Source: Thermoleophilia bacterium
Lineage (GTDB): Bacteria; Actinomycetota; Thermoleophilia; Gaiellales; Gaiellaceae
Direction: 5' to 3'
Assembly (NCBI GenBank): GCA_025936595.1
Contig: JAICTB010000057.1
Coordinates: 1 to 11,232, forward strand
Length of the DNA: 11,232 nt
A program made the position numbers and the translations under genes. This document shows positions 5,903 to 11,232 of this stretch, piece by piece. Position 1 is the stretch's first letter; every line of letters starts with the position of its first letter. The notes below the pieces were generated by a model. That model saw only the letters and a list, made by a program, of their open reading frames with translations, did no database searches and was not told where the DNA came from.

Positions 5903-6867
5903 TCCGTTTCCTCGCGCGCCGGTTCGTCTCGACGCTGTTCGTCCTCTTCTCGATCAGCGTGCTCGCGTTCCTCATCTTCTTCGCGACGCCCGGTGTCGAT
6001 CCGGCCGCGCGTATCGCCGGCAGGAACGCGGACCAGGCGACGTTACTCGCCGTGCGCCACGACTTCGGCCTCGACAAGCCGCTGCCCGTCCGCTACGGGC
6101 TGATGATGAAGAAGCTGTTCGTGACGCGGGACCTCACCTCGTACGTGAACCGCGGCGCGAAGGTGATCCCGCAGGTGACACAGGCGGCGCCGGTCACGCT
6201 CTCGCTCGTCTTCGGAGCCGCGATCATCTGGGTGCTCGCCTCGATCGGGATGGGCATGCTCGCCGGCGTCTTCCGCGGGAAGCCGATCGACACGGTCGTG
6301 ATGGTCGTCGGCCTCATCGGCATCTCGATGCCGGTCTTCTGGCTGGGCGAGGTCGTCAACCTGTTCACGCAGAGCCGCCTGCACGGAAGCGTCTTCTCGT
6401 GGGTGCCGCCGCTCGGGTACGTCCCGTTCAGCCACTCGCCGTTCGGGTGGTTCAAGTCGCTGATCTTCCCGTGGCTGACGCTCTCGATCCTCTACATCGG
6501 GATCTATGCGCGCGTTCTGCGCTCGGCGATCGTCGAGGCGCAGGAGGAGGACTACGTGCGCACGGCGCGCGCGAAGGGGCTGACCGAGCGGCGCGTTCTC
6601 TTCCGGCACGCGCTGCGCACGTCGCTGATCGGCTTCGTGTCGCTGTTCGGCCTCGACTTCGGCGCACTCGTCGGCGGCGGCGCGCTCCTCACAGAGGTGG
6701 TCTTCAACCTGCACGGCGTCGGCAAGCTCACCTACGACTCGCTGCAGAACCTCGACCTGCCGGTGATCCTCGCCACCGTCATCTACGCGGCGTTCTTCGT
6801 CGTCGTCGCGAACGCCGTCGTCGACCTCGTCTACGCGTGGCTCGACCCGCGGGTGCGGCGTGTCTGA
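5899..6867 (+). CDS. ABC transporter permease, DppB/OppB type
   Basis: Protein of 322 residues, partner of the preceding permease. It opens with the typical MIRFLARRFVSTLFVLFSIS start of DppB-like proteins; TM1 is about 10-29. A periplasmic segment with the family pattern FGLDKPLPVRYG (56-67) follows. Later hydrophobic segments lie near 99-122, 130-150, 186-204, 242-262 and 288-310. The EAA loop is DYVRTARAKGLTERRVLFRHALR (218-240, with its conserved Gly), and the C-terminus ends YAWLDPRVRRV, as in the family. I chose GTG 5899, which overlaps the previous stop by 4 nt (GTGA) and follows AAGGA (5887-5891) and GGAG (5893-5896). An open frame extends far upstream but is a shadow of the DppC gene. 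The B gene follows the C gene, the reverse of the usual dpp/opp order. Confidence 0.93.
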   Translation: MIRFLARRFVSTLFVLFSISVLAFLIFFATPGVDPAARIAGRNADQATLLAVRHDFGLDKPLPVRYGLMMKKLFVTRDLTSYVNRGAKVIPQVTQAAPVTLSLVFGAAIIWVLASIGMGMLAGVFRGKPIDTVVMVVGLIGISMPVFWLGEVVNLFTQSRLHGSVFSWVPPLGYVPFSHSPFGWFKSLIFPWLTLSILYIGIYARVLRSAIVEAQEEDYVRTARAKGLTERRVLFRHALRTSLIGFVSLFGLDFGALVGGGALLTEVVFNLHGVGKLTYDSLQNLDLPVILATVIYAAFFVVVANAVVDLVYAWLDPRVRRV

Positions 6868-7867
6868 AGCACTCTTGGAGATCCGCGACCTGCACGTCTC
6901 TTTCCGCACGGAGGCGGGGATCGTGCGCGCTGTCGACGGGCTCTCGCTGACGGTCGAGGTCGACGACGTCGTCGGCGTCGTCGGCGAGTCGGGCTCCGGC
7001 AAGACCGTCTCGATGATGGCCGTCATGCGCCTGATCCGCGACCCGAACGCGATCGTCTCCGGGCAGGTGCTGCTGCGTGGGAGGGACCTGCTCGCGCTCC
7101 CGAGCAGCGAGATGCGCGCCGTGCGCGGGGGCGAGATCGCGATGATCTTCCAGGATCCGATGACGGCCCTGACCCCGGTGTACACGGTCGGCTGGCAGAT
7201 CGTCGAGCAGCTGCGCGCTCATCGCGACCTCTCGCGGAGAGCGGCGAAGCAGCGGGCGGTCGAGCTCCTCGCCGAGGTCGGCATCCCGAACCCCGAGCGG
7301 CGCGCCGACCAGTATCCGCACGAGTTCTCGGGCGGGATGCGGCAGCGCGTGATGATCGCGATGGCGCTCTCGTGCAACCCGCGCCTCCTGATCGCCGACG
7401 AGCCGACGACCGCGCTCGACGTGACGATCCAGGCGCAGATCCTCGAGCTGATGAAGCGTCTCCGTCGCGAGCACGGGTCGTCGATCCTGATCATCACGCA
7501 CGACATGGGTGTCGTCTCCGACCTCGCCGAGCGGGTCGTCGTCATGTACGCCGGCGGGGTCGTCGAGGAGGGGCCGAAGAGCGCGGTCTTCCGCGACCCG
7601 CAGCACCCGTACACGTGGGGTCTCCTCGGCTCGATCCCGCGGGTCGGGCGGACGCGCGGCCGCCGCCTGACGGTGATCCCGGGGCAGCCGCCTTCGCTCC
7701 TCGCGCCCCCGGCCGGCTGCCGCTTCGCCCCGCGCTGCCCCGACCGGTTTGCGAAGTGCGCCGAGCGGCCGGCGCTCGTCTCGAAGGCGGCCCCCGACCA
7801 CCTCGACGCCTGCCACCTCGACCTCGCCGTGCGCCCGGAGCGACGGCTCGCGCGGAGGAGCGCCTGA
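6860..7867 (+). CDS. ABC transporter ATP-binding protein, DppD/OppD type
   Basis: Protein of 335 residues, one of two ATPases that power import on the cytoplasmic side. Motifs are complete: Walker A GESGSGKT (42-49), Q-loop FQDP (97-100), signature FSGGM (156-160), Walker B LLIADEP (176-182) and switch His214 in THD. The C-terminal extension typical of oligopeptide/dipeptide ATPases follows, with Cys 287, 293, 300 and 318 in the CRFAPRCPDRFAKC pattern. In studied relatives these cysteines can hold an iron-sulfur cluster. GTG 6860 overlaps the preceding stop by 8 nt, which implies translational coupling; no strong ribosome binding site is seen. The SGSGKT P-loop and PMTALTPVYTVG identify this as the D-type subunit. 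Confidence 0.94.
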   Translation: MSEALLEIRDLHVSFRTEAGIVRAVDGLSLTVEVDDVVGVVGESGSGKTVSMMAVMRLIRDPNAIVSGQVLLRGRDLLALPSSEMRAVRGGEIAMIFQDPMTALTPVYTVGWQIVEQLRAHRDLSRRAAKQRAVELLAEVGIPNPERRADQYPHEFSGGMRQRVMIAMALSCNPRLLIADEPTTALDVTIQAQILELMKRLRREHGSSILIITHDMGVVSDLAERVVVMYAGGVVEEGPKSAVFRDPQHPYTWGLLGSIPRVGRTRGRRLTVIPGQPPSLLAPPAGCRFAPRCPDRFAKCAERPALVSKAAPDHLDACHLDLAVRPERRLARRSA

Positions 7868-8877
7868 TGGCTGTCGCAACCGGCACGCTGCTCGAGGCGC
7901 GCGACCTCGTCAAGCACTTCACGGTGCGCGGCTCGGCGTTTCGCGGCGGAGGCGAGGTGGTGCACGCCGTCGACGGTGTCTCGCTCGAAGTTCGGAGCGG
8001 CGAGACGCTCGGCATCGTCGGCGAATCGGGCTGCGGCAAGTCGACGCTGGGCCGCCTGCTCGTGCGGCTGCACGAGCCGACCTCCGGCTCGGTGCGCTTC
8101 GGCGGCGAGGACATCACGACGCTCTCGCGGCGGCAGCTGCGGCCGTTTCGCCGTGAGCTGCAGATGATCTTCCAGGACCCGTACGCCTCGCTCAACCCGC
8201 GCAAGCGCGTCGGCCAGATTCTGGAGGATCCGTTCAGGATCCACGGCGCGCTTCCCGGGGGAGAGACGAAGCGGCGCGTGCGCGAGCTGCTCGAGATCGT
8301 CGGCCTTTCCCCCGATCATGTGAACCGCTACCCGCACGAGTTCTCGGGCGGCCAGCGTCAGCGGATCGGCGTTGCGCGCGCGCTCGCGCTGAACCCGAAG
8401 GTGATCGTCGCCGACGAGCCGGTCTCGGCGCTCGACGTCTCGATCCAGGCGCAGGTGATCAACCTGCTCGACGACCTGCAGGACGAGTTCGACCTCACCT
8501 ACGTCTTCATCGCCCACGACCTCGGCGTGGTGCATCACGTCTCCGACCGGATCGCGGTGATGTACCTCGGCGTCGTGGTCGAGGTGGGGCCGTCGGACGA
8601 GCTCTTCCTGCAGCCCGTGCATCCCTACACGGAGGCGCTCCTGTCGGCGATCCCGGCGATCGAGGGCGAGCAGGAGGAGGTGCGGCGCGAGCGGATCGTG
8701 CTCGAGGGCGAGGTGCCGAGCCCGGTCGCGCCGCCGTCGGGCTGCCGCTTCCACACGCGCTGCCGCTACGCAACGGAGATCTGCAAGGTCGAGCGGCCGC
8801 CGCTCGTCGACCACGGCGGCAGCCGGTTCGCCGCCTGCCACCACCCACTGGACCTCGTCAAAGGAGCATCGACATGA
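7867..8877 (+). CDS. ABC transporter ATP-binding protein, DppF/OppF type
   Basis: Protein of 336 residues, second ATPase of the heterodimer. Motifs: Walker A GESGCGKS (52-59), Q-loop FQDP with the F-type hallmark PYASLNPRKRV (102-115), signature FSGGQ (159-163), Walker B VIVADEP (179-185) and switch His217 in AHD. The C-terminal peptide-transporter extension has Cys 293, 299, 306 and 324, mirroring the D-type partner. I placed the start at ATG 7867, which shares its A with the preceding TGA and follows GGAGGAG at 7854-7860 with a 6-nt spacing. The longer open frame upstream overlaps the D-type gene and is not coding. Both ATPases look active, with no key residue missing. Confidence 0.94.
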   Translation: MAVATGTLLEARDLVKHFTVRGSAFRGGGEVVHAVDGVSLEVRSGETLGIVGESGCGKSTLGRLLVRLHEPTSGSVRFGGEDITTLSRRQLRPFRRELQMIFQDPYASLNPRKRVGQILEDPFRIHGALPGGETKRRVRELLEIVGLSPDHVNRYPHEFSGGQRQRIGVARALALNPKVIVADEPVSALDVSIQAQVINLLDDLQDEFDLTYVFIAHDLGVVHHVSDRIAVMYLGVVVEVGPSDELFLQPVHPYTEALLSAIPAIEGEQEEVRRERIVLEGEVPSPVAPPSGCRFHTRCRYATEICKVERPPLVDHGGSRFAACHHPLDLVKGAST

Positions 8878-9755
8878 GCGAAGGCACGCTGACCCGCGAC
8901 GGGAACGAGACGTGGTACCGCGTCGTCGGCGACCTGCAGGCCGGGCCGACGCCCGTCGTGATCTGCCACGGCGGCCCCGGCGCCGCGCACGACTACACCG
9001 AGCCGATCGCGAACCTGTCGCGCTTCGGCCGCGGCTGCGTCCTCTACGACCAGCTCGGGTGCGGCAAGAGCACGCACCTCCCGGACGCGCCGGCGGACTT
9101 CTGGACGGTGCAGCTCTTCAAGGACGAGCTCGTCGACCTGACGCGCGAGCTCGGGATCGCCGAGCGGTACGCCGTCGTCGGGCAGTCGTGGGGCGGCATG
9201 CTCGCGATGGAGCACGCGCTCGACCACCCCGACGGCCTGCGCGCGATCGTCGTGGCAGACTCGCCCGCGTCGATCCCGCTGTGGGTCGAGGAGGCGAACC
9301 GCATGCGCGCGGATCTGCCGCAGGACGTGCAGGACACGCTGACACGCCACGAGGCGGACGGCACGACCGAGACGAAGGAGTACGCCGACGCCGTGCGGGT
9401 CTACTACGACCGCCACCTCTGCCGCGTGCCGTGGCCCGACTTCGTCTCACGCAGCTTCGCGCAGATGGACGAGGACCCGACCGTCTACCACACGATGAAC
9501 GGCCCGAGCGAGTTCCACTGCATCGGCTCGCTGAAGACGTGGGACATCACGGACCGCCTGCCGGAGATCTCGACGCCGACGCTGCTCGTCTCCGGCCGCT
9601 ACGACGAGGCGACGCCGCACATCGTCGAGCAGATCCACCAGCGGATCCCGGGCTCACAGTGGCAGGTGTTCGAAGAGTCGAGCCACATGCCGCACGTCGA
9701 GGAGCCGGACGCGTTCCTCGAGACGGTGGAGGCGTTCCTGAAGATGGTCGACTGA
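8874..9755 (+). CDS. Proline iminopeptidase-family alpha/beta hydrolase
   Basis: Protein of 293 residues, the usual size for the proline iminopeptidase/L-amino acid amidase family (peptidase S33 type). It would release an N-terminal residue, often proline, from short peptides or amides. The family motif HGGPG is at 32-36 (oxyanion side), then YDQLGCGKS (58-66). The nucleophile is Ser105 in GQSWGG (103-108), the acid is probably Asp244 in GRYDEATP, and the base is probably His271 in SSHMPH. A cap domain occupies roughly 133-225. No signal peptide is present, so it acts in the cytoplasm. ATG 8874 overlaps the DppF-type stop (ATGA), with AAGGAG at 8861-8866. This coupling to the transporter supports a role in degrading the imported compound. 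Amidases, epoxide hydrolases and esterases share the fold, so the exact substrate is open. Confidence 0.87.
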   Translation: MSEGTLTRDGNETWYRVVGDLQAGPTPVVICHGGPGAAHDYTEPIANLSRFGRGCVLYDQLGCGKSTHLPDAPADFWTVQLFKDELVDLTRELGIAERYAVVGQSWGGMLAMEHALDHPDGLRAIVVADSPASIPLWVEEANRMRADLPQDVQDTLTRHEADGTTETKEYADAVRVYYDRHLCRVPWPDFVSRSFAQMDEDPTVYHTMNGPSEFHCIGSLKTWDITDRLPEISTPTLLVSGRYDEATPHIVEQIHQRIPGSQWQVFEESSHMPHVEEPDAFLETVEAFLKMVD

Positions 9756-9789
9756 GAGACGGCGCGAAGACCGCTCCAAGCCGCCTTCG

Positions 9790-11232
9790 TCACGCTGCGT
9801 CGCCTGGGCGGAGCCAGCGAAACCCGTAGCCGTCCAGCTCGAGAGCGCGCCCCGGCGGCCCGTATGCCCGGTTCGAGAACACATCGACGAGGGTCCGGAG
9901 GTCGAGCCCGCGCGCGCGGGTCGGTGTCGCTGCGAGGTTGTGAACCGTCACGAGCTGGGAGCCCTCGGCGCGGTAGCGCAGCGCGAACAGGCTCGGGTCG
10001 CGGAGGGCGATCGGCTCCCAGTCGCCGGAGCTCAGCTCGCGAAGCTCCCGCCGCATTCGGACGGCGCGGCGGAAGAAGTGGAGGAGCGACTGAGGGTCGC
10101 GGAGCTGGTCTGCAGCGTTGACGCGTCGGTGGCCGAACGCGCCGCGGGAAATCACCGGGAGGACGAGCTGTGAGCGCGACGCATCCGAGAATCCTGCATT
10201 CCGTCCCCGCGACCACTGCATCGGGGTCCGGACAGAATCGCGCTCGGGGAGCGTGAGGTCGTCCCCCATCCCGATCTCGTCGCCGTAGAAGATGACCGGT
10301 GTGCCCGGGAGCGCAAGGAGCAGCGCGAACGCGAGCTCGATGCGGCGCCTGTCGCCGCCGAGCATCGGCGCAAGTCGCCGTCTGACGCCGCGCCCGTACA
10401 GCTGCATGCGCTTCGATGGGGCAAACCGACGGAAGACGAGAGCACGGTCAACGTTCGACAGCCTGCCAAGGTCGAGCTCGTCGTTGTTTCGCAGGAACGT
10501 CGTCCACTGATCACTGCCGGGGATGCCGGCTGTGGTGCGCAATGCCTCCACGAGCGGAGCAGACTCTTCGCGCGCCAACGCAAGCCAGAGCTGTTGATTC
10601 GCAGCGAAGTTGAACAGCATGTGCAGCCCGCCGACGCCGAAGTAGTCCTCGATCTGGTCGCGCTCGACGTTTGCTTCGCCGAGTAGCACCGCGTCACCGG
10701 TCCGCCAGGAGAGGTAGGAGCGGAACGTGCGGAGCCATTCGAACTCGGGGCCGGGCGTGGTGTTCGTCGCCGAGACGGGCTCGATCAGGAACGGCACGGC
10801 GTCGACGCGGAACCCGCTGATCCCGAGGTTGAGCCAGAAACCGATGATCTTCTCCATCTCATCGCGTACGACAGGGTTCGCGATGTTCAGGTCGGGCTGG
10901 AAGTCGTAGAAGCGATGGAAGTAGTACTGCTTCGCCGTCCGATCGAAGCTCCACGTTGTCTTCTGCACACCCGGGAAGACGATTCCCTTCTCGGCATCCG
11001 GCGGACGCTCGGGCGACCAGACGTAATAGTCGCGGTACCGCGGATCGCCGGCACGCGCCGCCTGGAACCACGGGTGCTCGTTGGAGGTGTGGTTCAGGAC
11101 GAGATCGATCAACACGCGCAGACCGCGGTCGCGCGCGTGCTCGACGAAGCGGACGAACTCTCCGAGGTCTCCTAAGCTCGGGTCGACGCCATAGTGGTCC
11201 GTGATGTCGTAGCCGTCGTCGCGCCACGGCGA
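9790..11232 (-). CDS. GH13 trehalose-synthase-like / alpha-amylase-family enzyme (N-terminus beyond window)
   Basis: The leftward frame is open from the right edge to TGA at 9792-9790, giving 480 residues. It begins SPWRDDGYDI, so by family comparison only about 60 N-terminal residues are missing. An internal GTG at 11115 is not the start. GH13 signatures: region I DLVLNH (43-48), nucleophile Asp144 in GFRVDAVP, acid/base Glu186 in LLGEAN, and transition-state Asp251 in FLRNNDELDLGRL (246-258). The late motifs GTPVIFYGDEIGMGDD and RTPMQWSRGRNAGFSD (310-350) are typical of trehalose synthase (maltose glucosylmutase) and its close amylase-like relatives. Such enzymes interconvert maltose and trehalose or cleave alpha-glucans in the cytoplasm. 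Region IV has Asn250 where His is usual in GH13 (NHD). The C-terminal beta domain (about 395-480) is complete. The subfamily call is tentative; GH13 is firm. Confidence 0.9.
   Translation of the reverse strand, partial: SPWRDDGYDITDHYGVDPSLGDLGEFVRFVEHARDRGLRVLIDLVLNHTSNEHPWFQAARAGDPRYRDYYVWSPERPPDAEKGIVFPGVQKTTWSFDRTAKQYYFHRFYDFQPDLNIANPVVRDEMEKIIGFWLNLGISGFRVDAVPFLIEPVSATNTTPGPEFEWLRTFRSYLSWRTGDAVLLGEANVERDQIEDYFGVGGLHMLFNFAANQQLWLALAREESAPLVEALRTTAGIPGSDQWTTFLRNNDELDLGRLSNVDRALVFRRFAPSKRMQLYGRGVRRRLAPMLGGDRRRIELAFALLLALPGTPVIFYGDEIGMGDDLTLPERDSVRTPMQWSRGRNAGFSDASRSQLVLPVISRGAFGHRRVNAADQLRDPQSLLHFFRRAVRMRRELRELSSGDWEPIALRDPSLFALRYRAEGSQLVTVHNLAATPTRARGLDLRTLVDVFSNRAYGPPGRALELDGYGFRWLRPGDAA

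Noticed and set aside
6043..8844. Several long leftward open frames opposite the permease and ATPase genes
   Set aside because: Same reason: they mirror conserved transporter genes whose motifs are complete in the forward frame.
9756..9789. Terminator between the hydrolase and the convergent GH13 gene
   Set aside because: Only CGAAG (9765-9769) and CTTCG (9785-9789) pair, with a 15-nt loop and no T-run, which is too weak to call.
11113..11115. GTG at 11115 as the start of the GH13 gene
   Set aside because: The 39 upstream codons to the window edge are in frame and encode conserved GH13 sequence (RDDGYDI, DHYGVDP), so the gene is cut by the window edge.

Overview
The window reads as chromosomal DNA from a very GC-rich bacterium, most likely an actinomycete. 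Codon third positions are almost all G or C, GTG starts are common, and genes overlap by a few bases. A secreted protein carries a C-terminal CKKGGW...KNQG motif that I associate with Actinomycetota. A Thermoleophilia/Gaiella-like source is possible, but that is inference from style, not from a marker gene. I see no tRNA, rRNA, transposase, integrase, CRISPR array or phage gene.

Layout. Positions 1-308 hold a poorly resolved left edge: probably the start of a leftward gene running off the window, overlapped by a perfect 16-bp inverted repeat, then a second inverted repeat in the leader of the next gene. At 309-983 (+) lies a small secreted protein of unknown function with six cysteines and a His/Lys-rich tail. 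A strong hairpin at 1000-1030 separates it from the convergent leftward pair: a cyclic-nucleotide-domain/thioredoxin-reductase-like flavoprotein (1370-3073, -) followed 4 nt downstream by a TfoX N-terminal-domain protein (1030-1365, -). The 104-nt gap 3074-3177 is a divergent control region with two overlapping dyads and a candidate promoter.

Positions 3178-9755 (+) form one operon: a family 5 peptide-type substrate-binding protein, a DppC-type permease, a DppB-type permease, DppD- and DppF-type ATPases, and a proline-iminopeptidase-like alpha/beta hydrolase. From the first permease onward every junction is an overlap of 1 to 8 nt, so all five genes are probably translationally coupled. The simple reading is import of short peptides by a complete five-part ABC transporter, followed by removal of N-terminal residues (perhaps proline) in the cytoplasm. 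The substrate is not proved by sequence: family 5 binding proteins also carry nickel, sugars, opines and other ligands.

At the right edge (9790-11232, -) is the C-terminal part of a GH13 trehalose-synthase-like/alpha-amylase-family enzyme that converges on the operon; its N-terminus lies beyond the window.

I did not find a convincing undescribed system. The points most worth checking are the three-part flavoprotein lacking the thioredoxin-reductase CxxC, the binding protein whose apparent lipobox has Ser in place of Cys, the overlapping dyads between the divergent transcription units, the region IV His-to-Asn change in the GH13 enzyme, and the left-edge inverted repeat.
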